This document shows, piece after piece, positions 36,601 through 46,529 of a stretch of 64,000 bases of DNA. The position numbers and the translations under genes are program-made. The DNA comes from Elymus sibiricus (Eukaryota > Streptophyta > Magnoliopsida > Poales > Poaceae): NCBI GenBank assembly GCA_039707655.1, contig CM077671.1, positions 301,816,509 through 301,880,508 on the forward strand. Direction: 5' to 3'. The stretch's first letter is position 1; each line of letters opens with the position of its first letter. The notes beneath the pieces are model-generated. The model ran no database searches and was not told the DNA's origin. It saw only the letters and a list, made by a program, of their open reading frames with translations.

Positions 36601-37519
36601 GGCTAGAGTGTGTAAAGCTCTAAAATGAATTATGAAAGAAAACACATATGTAATACACCGATGGAAGGTATAGTAACTTTTACTATGTTCCCAGCGTGTA
36701 TCAAGACCTCATTCCTGGCTAGTCTTTCAGGCCATAGTAGTTCTTGCATCGAGTCGCAACAGAATGCAATCGAGCGGGTATCTTTGTGATCAACTGACAA
36801 TACCCAAAAATTAGTGATTAACATGTTTAACCATAATTCCCAAGAACTATAACTTTGACCAGACTTCTATACATCAAAAACTTGTATGACATTCATACAT
36901 GAGCTGGATATTCCAGTCTTCTTTCTTTCTGCCTTTATACTTCTAACAGTTTAACTTTTAGTATTTCTCCTACTCTCAGAAGAAGCACCCAACTTAAGAG
37001 TGGCGTTTAGCCCCGGACTTCCTAGGCATGAAAGTTTCACTAACACCCTTCGGACACTTCCTTTCTCTTTAAGTTGTTGTTTTATTCACCTTCATTTACA
37101 AGACAGGCGTTCTCCTGGATCCCTCTCTTATCACTCTAATGCATAGTAAACACCTTTACTAATAGTTTGCAAACAAATATTGCTTTGGATATTTCATATC
37201 TTTCAGCCTTTGTTTGTATCTGAAAATTAATTTTCAGTTCCATGAATATCACATAACTATCCCAAAACTTTCGAAGTTCGGGTCTCATGGAAGCAAACGT
37301 ATTGCACTTGACCGAAACGGAATTCTAGCTTTTGGATCGAAGGACGAGAGTCACATGATCCATAGCATTAGCGGGAGAATACCGAAAGCATGCGATAGGA
37401 CAAAGTCCTTCTCGGCACTCTTGAGGACAATCCTCACATTACATTATCAATCGTAAAGTTTTAACCACATAAATAACAGCTTATTCAATTTTAATAGGGA
37501 AGGTGGAAACGCGAGCCAT
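33613..37519 (-). pseudogene. Heavily decayed Copia gag-pol of element C
   Basis: Angela-like text survives only in short frames. An ATG at 37519 gives MARVSTF, matching the family start. 36173-35991 resembles the integrase zinc region up to the first Asp (VDFKSSDTCN ... VIIHFDVCSS). 36031-35846 resembles the following core (YMDIYLMRRKSGSFE). RT and RNase H traces lie between 33650 and 35200. Stops and indels occur throughout, and there is an internal 182-bp duplication. Confidence 0.78.
36307..36670. repeat. Tandem duplication (~182 bp) in element C pol
   Basis: Two diverged copies start tcataacatacatc at 36307 and 36489 and both contain gtt(c/a)ttatgaaca and ctctaaaatgaattatgaaag. Element A and B polyproteins have a single copy of this region. 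Confidence 0.75.
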
Positions 37520-38907
37520 TATTCTACAACTATTATGCAAATTACACTTAGACTATGTTCAAAATTAATTGCACTAAGAATTAAAAGAATTAATTCTAAA
37601 GTGCGCTCCCACTCAAATCAACATCTCTCATAATTGATTGTGAGTGATTCAAGATCCGCATTTCAATTCAATGCCATTGATGTGGACATCATTGATGACG
37701 GGAATTTTAATCGGTAGGCAAACTTGCCAATCAAATCTTTATGTGACTCTTGTTCATATTTCGATGGGTGTGTTCCGAGCTCAGGACTATCCTGCCTGAA
37801 CGTCAAAGACAACCAAGTGATCTTACTGCGAGGTCTGACCTCACCCGCCTCATTCCTCTCGATTCGTTCGTACCCATGTGGACATGGTGCACCCCAAAAA
37901 GATACGAATTTCAGACGGTGCTACACTTGGGTGAACACTAACTACTTTGATATTTTAAAGTGAGAGATCACCCTAATAAAAAGCGACTACTGCGCAATCA
38001 AGAAGGGTGCATCATAAGGGATAAACATCTCAGGCAATTCATAATTAGCATGACATGGTATAGCCCCTTCTGACGGAGAAGTCAAACATTTCTTCGTCTT
38101 CGGCATTTGCATCGGTGTTCACCTTCGCGAAGATTGCCACCACCTTGTTGATGCATCAGATAATATTGCTATCTCTATAGCTAATAAAATAAGTGCATTA
38201 CAAAAGGTTGACACGTAGGTCATTAAAGTGACAATCATATGGCTCCAGCCATCATGCCGAATCATGACACGCGGGTCATGTTAATTTACATCATATAGTC
38301 ATCTCATACATAATCAAATTAATATGAGCATTGCTATACCACATCACATGCTCATGCAAACCCTCCTGCAAAACCAAGTTAGACGCCTCTAATCGGTTTA
38401 TGCAAGAACTTGTTTTTCGTGGCTTCTAAGGTTTCAAAACAAACCGAAGCTACCAACGTCCATCATCAAGTATGATAATTCAAGTTGCTAGATTAACTTT
38501 CCGGGGTGTATGAAACACGAGATAATAAAATCTCGAGCCCCATACTGAACTTCGTCATAAGCATGACCCCCGTGCAGATCATACCTGCATTGCCCTTTCA
38601 TCTGCAAAATTTCATCTTTCTTTTTAACTACAGTGGAATTCAATGAACTGTTAGCACTTCGTTGATCAATCAAGATCGTGGATTGCCAGAACATTGAAAC
38701 TCCACCATGCTGTTATCAAGATCATAAATATGCAAATCCCAGGGAAGCAACAAGAACATCGGGTAACAGATTTCATCTGCTACCCGCACAAATAATTTTC
38801 AGTAATAGAACTCATCTACTACCTAATTATATTGTGCAACACCCATACATCTCTATGTATTCTAGATCGCAACCTGCATCTACGCATAGCACGGCTCATG
38901 ATGCCAC
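37520..38907 (-). other. Leader region of element C with altered primer site
   Basis: Non-coding between the gag start and the LTR. Next to the LTR the minus strand reads gtggcatcatgagc, the same variant seen in element G, rather than tggtatcagagc. I see nothing else in this stretch. Confidence 0.65.
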
Positions 38908-40885
38908 TGTAGGGGAACGCAGCAGAAAACAAAAATTTCCGACCTACGCACCAGCCCAGGACCACTATGGAGACTGCATACAAGGTTTGATCTTTTTCGT
39001 TACCGACTCGTAGCGCAGCGGAAGTAGAGTCGATGACGATCGGCGGTGCAGATCCCCGCAGCTAGGATATACAACCTCCCAACCGCAAGGATGTATACCC
39101 TCATCTTCCCCTCGGACAGCCCTCCGGGAGGCAGTCGGACAGTCCCCCGGACGGTGTCACGGACAGCCCTTCGGGAGGACCTTCGAAACTCGGACGGTCA
39201 CACGGACAGCCCTTCGGGAGGCACTCTCGAACTAAGAACGTAATTACGATCTCTCTACAGAGTTGCACACATACGGTGTCATCTATCCGGCAGGGCTTCG
39301 CCGTCCAGAACTAGTTCCTGCCGGAACCCAGACAGCCTTTCGGCTCTACGAAACTATTTCGCTAGGAGGGAGAGAGAAGGCCAGATCATGCATGTCTTGT
39401 GTATGTTGAGAAAGAGTGAGTTTTGGGCAGCCCCCTCCACCTCTATTTATAGGAGAAGGAGGGGTGGAGGGGCTGAAATTTCAGCCACATCCATCCATGT
39501 CATCTCCAAGATATTTTGGAGCAAAAGCCTAAAAAGGTGGCTTTCCAAAAAGTAACCATAAAGCTGATTTCACTATTCACGATGACATTTTTCAGCGTCC
39601 GTTCGAACCGAAAATATTTATGTGGGCTTAGAACATTTCCAGTACCCACTAAAATAATTTTCGACGCGTTCCGAAACAATTCCGGATTAGTGATTTTCAT
39701 CTGTGAAAAGCAAACAAAGCGGTTCCGGCAGCTCCGGAACATTTCCGGTTTTTCTTCCGGAAAATTCCCAGAAGTTTCCAGAATGATTCTGGCACCCTCC
39801 AAGAATTTTCAGGCATGTGCCGAAACCAATTTTACTTAATGGTATCCCCTGAAACAACTTTTCAGTTTTACCGGAACTCATCCAGTGACCTCTCTCTATG
39901 AAACTTTTCCGCTGTCTCCGCAACTTTTTCCGGAGACTTTCTCTCAGACTCCCTGTCTAGTATTCAGCAGATAGATGACCCTTAAGCGTGTGACCCTATA
40001 GGTTCGGTGAAGTATAGACATGACCCGGAACCCCTTCCGATCAATGATCAACATCGGAGCCGTGGACACCCATATTGACCCCTATACCCACACGAATGAA
40101 TATTCGAGTAAACCTCCAGTTGCCGTGTGTTATTCCTGTTGCTTCGCGATATGTTACAAATACCCGAGGTGAGACATGTTGGCATCCCCGTGGATCAACA
40201 ACTTGTCCACTATGCCAGTTACCTCGTTACCGGTATCGTTCTCTTTTCTCGTTACCGTGTTCCGGCATCCCTGTGATCAAATCACCCTGTGTCTGGCCAG
40301 ACGATGATGGATACCGTAATACCGAGAGGGCCCAGAGATATCTCTCCATCGTCGGAGGAGCAAATCCCAATCTTGAGCTATCAAGTTACTTGACACACTT
40401 TTCCATGAACCCGTAAGCCGCCGTAATAGCCACCCATTTACGGATGACGTTTAACAAACCCCAAAGTTCATGAAGCAAGCATGAAGAAACTCGATACTCT
40501 CATGGTCTAAGGAATCATGCAAATGTTAACCATCTCTGTGTTATTAACCATTAACTTGTGACGAATGTATCTCATAGCATAACATCAATTTGGGTCGATT
40601 CAACACAAATGTTCTCCTAACATTGTGCCCTCAAAGTTGCCGGCATAGCCATGCCCATGATCAGGAAAACAGAACCATCATGCAACACTTGAGCTAGTCT
40701 TAGAGGCCAGACTAGGAATACATTTTACCGTTTATTATTCCACACATGCATATGAGTCTTCCTCCGAGCCTCGTGTTATAGCAGACTCGAGAACCATAGC
40801 AGTTATAGCATGGAACATAAACATAATTATGAACTTGGAGATAAATAATAACATTTATTATTGCCTCTAGGGCATATCTCCTACA
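38908..40885 (-). repeat. Right LTR of element C, with empty site of B
   Basis: 1978 bp. Contains the unoccupied B target cccagagatatctctcc at 40331-40347. It has one copy of the ~46-bp U3 unit that is duplicated in the left LTR. Followed by target duplication ctaat. Confidence 0.92.
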
Positions 40886-40890
40886 CTAAT

Positions 40891-41105
40891 GACCAAATGT
40901 ATTGGCAATAGTTGTGGGCGGATACAAATTTGATGCTATTTGGATGACTGACCACGGAGAACGTGCAAACTTGCACTGGAAAAAGAGGCGTTTGATTATC
41001 TCGTCATGGGTACAAAAGCAATACTTCTGACTCCTTGGCCAGTTGCAGTGTGAAAGGTTGTCTTTGGTTAGCACAACTCCCCTATGAAGATACACATGCA
41101 GATTT
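40891..41105 (-). pseudogene. LINE fragment 2, 5' remaining part (zinc-binding C-terminal region)
   Basis: Minus strand encodes RGVVLTKDNLSHCNW, then CFCTHDEIIKRLFFQC, then FARSPWSVIQIASN: the reverse-transcriptase zinc-binding region that ends plant LINE ORF2. The left side continues at 23164 after removal of element C. It is 5'-truncated near 41105, as LINEs usually are. 41106-41253 holds nothing I recognise except a possible CACTA-like start (cactaccgcagg, 41230). Confidence 0.8.
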
Positions 41106-41253
41106 TAACTTTTAGTGGAATCTTTGACTTCTATTTTTTTGTTATTAGTCATCAATATCTCGAATGCGTGAGTGCATTGTACATAGAGTGTACTGTTAAA
41201 CACCCAATGTAGTAAGGTTCCAGTGAAACCACTACCGCAGGATGCTGCTAATG

Positions 41254-41905
41254 CGACACATCAATCAGAGACCCGTCGACAAAACAGTGTGCGATGACCA
41301 AATCGCAAACGGTATAGTTATGGCTCTGTCGGTAATGACGTAAACTGTGTGCGATGGCGTATCCATCAAATACGATCTAAAAAATAGTTGCGTGTGCGAT
41401 GTTTTGTAAATAGTTGGCCTAGATAAACTGTTTGATATTGGATAATATAACACAAACGCTTATAAAAATACAAGTGTGTGCGATGTACGACATACAGTTC
41501 ACCCCGATAAACTATTTGCGCTGATCAAGCAGAACACAAACGATTGTCCAGATGATCACGTGTGCGATAGACGGCATATAGGTCACTCGGATGAACTGTT
41601 TGTGATGAGGTAAAATAACATAAACGGTTACATAGATCAAGATGTGTGTGATAGATGGCATACAGGCCACTGGGATGAACTGTGTGCGATAAGCAAAAAT
41701 AACACAAACGGTTTCTCAGATCAACATGTGTGTGATGTACGCAGGCCACTCGGATGTGTTGTGGGCAAACGGTTCTAGATAAAGAACTGTCAGGGACTGA
41801 TGAAATCATCACCGACGGTTTTGGTTGTTTATTCCGTATGCGATGTGATTTGTTCAATCTGCCCACAAACATCTATGCTCTGTTTAGAAGAACATGATTG
41901 CATAA
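41254..41905. repeat. Direct repeat R1: GTGTGCGAT/ATCGCAAAC motif array
   Basis: Begins cgacacatcaatcagagaccc and ends aacatgattgcataa; R2 (43234-43801) begins and ends the same way. Inside, gtgtgcgat-type words recur about every 40-90 bp, alternating with near-complementary words (cacaaacggtt, atcgcaaacggt), so the array is rich in potential hairpins. It lies just downstream of the exonuclease-like gene. Subterminal repeats of a DNA transposon (CACTA-like) are one explanation. Confidence 0.75.
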
Positions 41906-42046
41906 CCAAATTAAGCATCCAATACACACATAACATTGGCGCACACCTTAATAAACTATTACATGCATAATAAACTTATCCCTCTGAAACTACGAATATT
42001 TCTGCATAGAGGGAGTATGAGAATTGAGAAACGATCATCAAATCAT

Positions 42047-42748
42047 CTACTTCTTGTGACGCTTGCCGCCAGCGCTCTGCTTGTGGCTCGATCCCTCATT
42101 GACTTCAAGTAGGAGGCACTTCCTCATGTCAACGATCCGCCTGAAAATATCGTAGCATGTGTACGCTTGCTTGGCCGCGGTCTGGAGGTGATATTCATCC
42201 AGTGTCTTCACCCAGCCCCTGTGCCAGACAGGCTTGTTCTTGTTGCACTCAGCCTTCATGTCAGCGTAGTAGGGGTCGATGATGGCCTCGGCCAGGTCAA
42301 CATGGGAGTCCATGTCCTTCTTGCAGCCCCAGACCCTATAGTGGTGGCGGATGTCGACAAGCTTCTGGCAGGCCAAGCCCAAAGTCTTGAGCACCTTTGG
42401 AGCGTTGGTGGTGTCCACCATAGCGAACCTGTAGTTGGGGCTGTTGACAAACCTGGTGAAACGTTCGCAAGGCACTGTGGCCAGGCAGTAGTGGTAGAGG
42501 AGGACGTGATGGCTGACGCACAACTGGGCGACGGCAACCTTCTGATCATGCCCGGCACGACCGCCGGTGTAAGCGAGGTCGAAGCCGACCACTTTGTACT
42601 TGTCATCCGCATCAAGCAGCCACTCCATGGTGTCGATGGAGTCCTCCACAGTGCCCGGGTCATTGGTGTACACCACCCTGAGGTCCGTCTTCCTCATGTG
42701 GGTCTCCACATGATGCACGCCAAACTCCATTGGAGCGCCGCTGGACAT
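42047..42748 (-). CDS. 3'-5' exonuclease-like protein (WRN/DEDD family), probably catalytically dead
   Basis: A 233-residue frame from MSSGAPMEFGV to a basic tail (SAGGKRHKK). An N-terminal KYKVVGFDLAYTGG plus QKVAVAQLC is the first motif of the Werner-type DEDD exonuclease fold, and AAKQAYTCYDIFRRIV is the last. The canonical first motif has FDxE and the last has DAY; here the Glu is Ala (codon at 42572-42574) and the Asp is Gln, so two of the four metal-binding positions look lost. I chose the ATG at 42748 because conserved family text starts there and a tttata sequence lies about 90 bp upstream on the minus strand; the same frame extends to 43108 through low-complexity sequence. The gene sits between R1 and R2. 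It may be a gene-family member carried by a repeat rather than a housekeeping gene. Confidence 0.7.
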   Translation of the reverse strand: MSSGAPMEFGVHHVETHMRKTDLRVVYTNDPGTVEDSIDTMEWLLDADDKYKVVGFDLAYTGGRAGHDQKVAVAQLCVSHHVLLYHYCLATVPCERFTRFVNSPNYRFAMVDTTNAPKVLKTLGLACQKLVDIRHHYRVWGCKKDMDSHVDLAEAIIDPYYADMKAECNKNKPVWHRGWVKTLDEYHLQTAAKQAYTCYDIFRRIVDMRKCLLLEVNEGSSHKQSAGGKRHKK

Positions 42749-43020
42749 CCTCTTTGTATGCGTCGTCCAGGGTGCATTTATTGTGTTGTGGGGCGCGATC
42801 GAAAGCGTGAAGAGACTATGGTTAATGGCTGTGGGTATAAATGGGGGCCGGACATCCTGGAAACCGGCACGTCTGGATGGCAGTTTTTGCAGCGCGTGAT
42901 TCAGTCGTGGACCACGTAACTGCATGGGGCGATGCGCGTGGCGCAACCATATGCATATGGAGCCCCGAACGTGATCGTGGGCCGGCCCCAACCTCTGGCA
43001 GAGCGCGTGCGGAGGGGCGA

Positions 43021-43100
43021 GAGAGCAAAGCACGCGCAGGGGTGCGAGAGCAAAGCACGCGCAGGGACGCGAGAGCAGAGCACGCGGTGGGGTGCGAGGT
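43021..43100. repeat. 25-bp tandem repeat upstream of the exonuclease-like gene
   Basis: Units start gagagcaaagcacgcgcagg at 43021, gagagcaaag at 43046 and gagagcagag at 43071. It joins the truncated second gene copy to the promoter side of the complete one. Confidence 0.8.
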
Positions 43101-43104
43101 CGAA

Positions 43105-43239
43105 CCATACCACTATGTACTTGTCCTCGTCAGGTAAAAGGTCCATGATGTTGGAGTTATCCATCCAGATCGGATGTTTGGTGTACACCACGAACGGACA
43201 GGGCGTGTCGCTATGGCATGCATGGTCCGAACACGACAC
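43105..43239 (-). pseudogene. Truncated second copy of the exonuclease-like gene (N-terminal part)
   Basis: Minus strand reads FVVYTKHPIWMDNSNIMDLL, then PDEDKYIVVWFDLA. This aligns with RVVYTNDPGTVEDSIDTMEWLL and DADDKYKVVGFDLA of the complete gene, so it covers only the first motif and then runs into the 25-bp repeat. It starts next to R2. An old tandem duplication followed by deletion is likely. Confidence 0.7.
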
Positions 43240-43801
43240 ATCAATCAGAGACCCTTCGACGAAACTGTGTGCGATGCATGAATCGCAAACATTATAGTTT
43301 ATGTTCCGTCGCTAATGGAACTAACTATGTGCGAAGGTGGATCCATCAAGTACGATTCAGAAAGTAGTTGTGTGTGCGATCTACGGCAGACAGTTTGTTC
43401 TTATGAACCATTTGTTCTTATAATAGAAACGGTTACCAAAACTACATACGTGTGCGAAGTACGGCATACAGTTCACTCGGATAAACTATGTGCGCTGATA
43501 CAGCAGATCACAAACGATTCGGCATAACAAGATGTGTGCGATATACAGCAAACAGGTGAGTAATGAGAATCATGCGCGAACACCAGATATAACATAGACG
43601 ATTGGTGCTAATAACCTGTGTGTGTTGTGGGGAAACGTTTGCTGGTATACAACTGTCAGCGATTGATGAAATCATCACCGACGGGTTTCATAGTTTAGTC
43701 CGTGTGTACTGTGATTTGCTCGGTCTGCACAACATCAATGCTGCGCCTACAGAACAACAAGATATGTACTTATAAGAACATGATTGCATAAACAAAAAAG
43801 A
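43234..43801. repeat. Direct repeat R2: GTGTGCGAT/ATCGCAAAC motif array
   Basis: Diverged second copy of R1, offset 1980 bp, same orientation, about 85 bp shorter. It shares the edges, the ccatcaa(a/g)tacgat block, and the gatgaaatcatcaccgacgg block near its end. It lies downstream of the F-box pseudogene and upstream of the exonuclease copies. Confidence 0.75.
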
Positions 43802-43915
43802 ACACAATGCAATTTCAAGTATTGTATCACAAATACCAACAATATTACAAGGTTCAAATTCCAGCATAACGAGGCCCAAATTCAAAGATTACAAGGTACA
43901 AACTGACATTAGAAA

Positions 43916-45269
43916 TCAAATCCAATCTTCAGGGTCCATGGGATGAAATATATCTGCGAAGGGATCATCCACCGAGAAGTCATATATCGGCTCGATAGAA
44001 TCGCTTCCGAATAATCTGTCATATGAACTTCCAAAGTGAAAATCAGCTTCTGCAGAGCCTTTTGCATTCCGCTGTAGACGCCTCCGCTGGTCAGTAAACC
44101 ATCCATTGTGGCGCACTAAATATAGTGCAAACCTCATTACCTTGAGCACCCTTGCTTTCTGAACAAAGAACTGGCAAATTGAATCTCTGGATTGGTGCCT
44201 CGGTACTCGTTCAAAGTAATTTCCGTGAGATGGAATTCAAGGCATTCGATGTGATTGTTATATTGCGCCACCTTTTCCACTGCAACTCCTGCTTGTATCT
44301 GTAAACGAAGATAACATATGAGTGCTTAGATGGAGTATCGAACACTACGGGCCTCTTTGATTTGCATGATTTATAAAATACACTAATAGATTGACATGCC
44401 ATCTTTGATCGATCATGATTAACATCTCAAAAAAATGTATAGTACACATTTCATTGTAATCATGGGTAAACGTACCAACAAATTGAACTTTGTTGTGCTT
44501 AAGAATTAACAGGAAAGGAACATCACCTCGACGTATAGCTTCTCCGTGCATGGAAAGCATATAAGGAACTTAACAACTTCATCCAGATTGGGGCCGATAG
44601 ATTGTAGTGCCAAGATCTTCATTGTTCGCAGAGACAATGGGAGGCTTGTGGGATGACAGCCAAACATAGATCAACGAAAACTAGATAAAATGTGATGTAC
44701 AATAATAAGAATGAGAAGAAGATGCTGACACCAATGAGCTCGAGGTGCTTCAGTTTAGGGAGATCAAGAGCGTGCGCGGCATTAATCTTGGGGAAAAGGC
44801 ACCACATGAACGTTGCGCGGCGCAACGTGGGCGCGAGGTGGAGGACGGACGGAGGCAGCGAGCGCCCATGTCCAGCATCAAAGTTGAGCTCCTCGAGCTG
44901 ATCTAGGGCGGGGGATAAGAACCAGTCGTGAAACTTGGGTTCGGCCTTGCAGTTTGAACGGAAAGTGCCGATGGCAAGGCGTCTAACGGGCGCAGTGTGC
45001 GTGGCGAGGATGTGGGACAATGCGTCCAAGCGTTTGTGATCCCCGCTGCAGAGCTCGTCGTCGCCGAGGAGGTCAATGGGAGTGGAGTGCCATAGGGGGC
45101 GCCACCGCCTGGAGAGGATGGTGGTCTGCACGGCAGATTTGATGCGGAGGAGGGACATGATGGTTACCAACATATCGTCGGGGATGCTGCTGATGAAGTC
45201 AACGCTCGCCGGAGGCTCGTGTGGTTCAGCCTCCACCCGCCCCCGCTTGTTGGCCGCCTTGTCATCCAT
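43916..45269 (-). pseudogene. F-box/FBD-type gene, three exons, one frameshift
   Basis: Exon 1 (45269 to about 44732) starts MDDKAANKRGR, has an F-box (DFISSIPDDMLVTIMSLL, then SRRWRPLWHSTP) and leucine-rich text (LPKLKHLELIG). Exon 2 (44644-44527) reads LSLRTMKILALQSIGPNLDE to KLYVE, with a consensus acceptor and donor. Exon 3 (44298-43916) reads AVEKVAQYNNHIECLEFHL and then, in another frame, FVQKARVLKVMRFALYLVRH, the FBD signature. A one-base loss near 44165-44176 separates the two frames. F-box proteins of this class are adaptors of SCF ubiquitin ligases; this copy would lose the end of its FBD domain. The 45302 upstream extension begins with TTG, so I use the ATG at 45269. Confidence 0.8.
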
Positions 45270-45726
45270 CAAAAAAGGAGGCGATCCGCAGCGGCGGCCC
45301 AAATAGATAAGACCGGAGGAGAAGGTGTAGCACTAATGGAGAACTTGGGAGAGAATAGGGCTGTGGGTGGAAGTCCGAGGTCCAATGGCTTGATTCCCGG
45401 TGAGTCAGCTGCGCCTACGCCGCATCCCTCTGAGCCTGCGCGGCGGACTGCTCGCACGCGTCCGGTCTAATCAAACCTGCACCCACAGCACAGGCAGGGC
45501 CCACCTCTCATAGAGGCGGGGCCACGCGTCTGCTCGATGAGCCCGTTCCCAAATGGTTTCTAAAAACCATAAAGCGTTCCGTGCTTGGGAACTAAAACCA
45601 TAAATAAATATTGAGCTTGTTTCCTTTCACATTCCAAATTACCACGCGCTAATTTTTTTCCGCAAATCAGTTCACACCTACAAACCTAAACGTGTTCTCA
45701 CTTAGCGGCTGTTTACTGTAGTAGGC

Positions 45727-45734
45727 TATAAAAA
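45727..45734 (+). promoter_or_regulatory. TATA box upstream of coiled-coil gene
   Basis: tataaaaa about 100 bp before the first ATG (45826) and 240 bp before the main frame. 45303-45726 otherwise holds the shared upstream region of the F-box gene and one GC-rich unit (45435) that recurs at 46945. Confidence 0.5.
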
Positions 45735-45968
45735 CACAAACTCGTACTAAAAAATTACTGCTCATTCTTCACCCCCGACACCAAAAAGACAAGCCTTTCT
45801 TTGTTAGTCCTTCATTCCGTCTGCCATGGCCGGTAGGGGGGAGGGGGTTCTGGGTCGAGATATAACCAGGGAAGAAAGACCAAAGCCGCGGAAGCAACCG
45901 AGAGGTCCCGCCGCCGCGCCGCGGAAGCGCCATAGAGCTCCAGCCACACCGCTTTGGCCGCAGCAGAG

Positions 45969-46529
45969 ATGTCCGGTGGCGCCGCGGACGCCCGAGAGGA
46001 TCTTTCGCGGAGAGGCGATGGCTGTCACAGTCACAAGTGCATTCGCCTCGGAGGCGAACTGGAAGATTTGGCAGTCTTTGATTCCTCAGCCAGCGACGAC
46101 ATGCGCGCTGAGCTCGATAGGAAGGACGCCATGATCGATGACCTGGGGAAGCTGCTGGAGAAGAGCGACGCCTCGGTTGACAGGGCAACCGGCCTCGTGG
46201 AGAAACTTATGGAGCAGAACAATGCCTGGAAGAAACTGCTCAAGAAGAAAAGTGCCTCAGAGGGGAGGCTGAAAGAACTCGCCGAGGAACTTTTGGAAGA
46301 CTTGGCGAAGCTCCACATCGAGCGGGAGGGGCTGCTGAAGGAATCTGTGGAGCGTGTGAAGGAACTTCATGCGTACGCGACGCAGGCCATCGATGCTCTC
46401 GAGCAAAGAGCCCGCGCCATGGCCGCAATGCGGAAGATGTCGGATGAGAGGAGACAGGAGATGGAGGTCGTGGAGGCGATGAAGAAGGAGATTGAGGAAC
46501 TCCGCGCCCAGCAATCCATGAAGAATTAG
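45969..46529 (+). CDS. Small coiled-coil protein of unknown function
   Basis: A 186-residue frame starting MSGGAADAREDLSRRG. From about residue 45 to the end it is almost wholly charged and leucine/methionine heptad-like (DLGKLLEKSDASVDRATGLV, KKLLKKKSASEGRLKELAEE, RKMSDERRQEMEVVEAMKKE), which predicts one long coiled coil. No transmembrane segment or enzymatic motif. An upstream ATG at 45826 opens a different frame of 102 codons overlapping it, which could act as an upstream ORF or mark a frameshift in an older longer gene. Composition (GC-rich, in-frame over 560 bp) suggests a real gene or recent pseudogene, but I do not recognise the family. Confidence 0.55.
   Translation: MSGGAADAREDLSRRGDGCHSHKCIRLGGELEDLAVFDSSASDDMRAELDRKDAMIDDLGKLLEKSDASVDRATGLVEKLMEQNNAWKKLLKKKSASEGRLKELAEELLEDLAKLHIEREGLLKESVERVKELHAYATQAIDALEQRARAMAAMRKMSDERRQEMEVVEAMKKEIEELRAQQSMKN

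Larger units (their letters stand above)
23165..40885 (-). mobile_element. Old Copia retrotransposon C carrying nested element B
   Basis: Both LTRs run tgtaggggaacgcagc... to ...ggcatatctcctaca, and the element is flanked by a perfect 5-bp duplication ctaat (23160-23164 and 40886-40890) within LINE fragment 2. The left LTR is split at 24639/33062 by element B. The interior (33613-38907) is an Angela-related but heavily decayed minus-strand gag-pol. The LTRs differ by one ~46-bp tandem unit. Confidence 0.92.

Noticed and set aside
41229..41260. CACTA transposon terminus (cactaccgcagg)
   Set aside because: No matching right-hand terminus or 3-bp duplication could be found, so it is mentioned only as a possibility.
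42167..42919. 250-codon frame on the + strand
   Set aside because: It is antisense to the exonuclease-like gene, which has recognisable motifs; this is a shadow frame.
42749..43108. N-terminal extension of the exonuclease-like frame by 120 residues
   Set aside because: It runs through the 25-bp repeat and the promoter-like region with a TATA-like sequence; family similarity begins at 42748.
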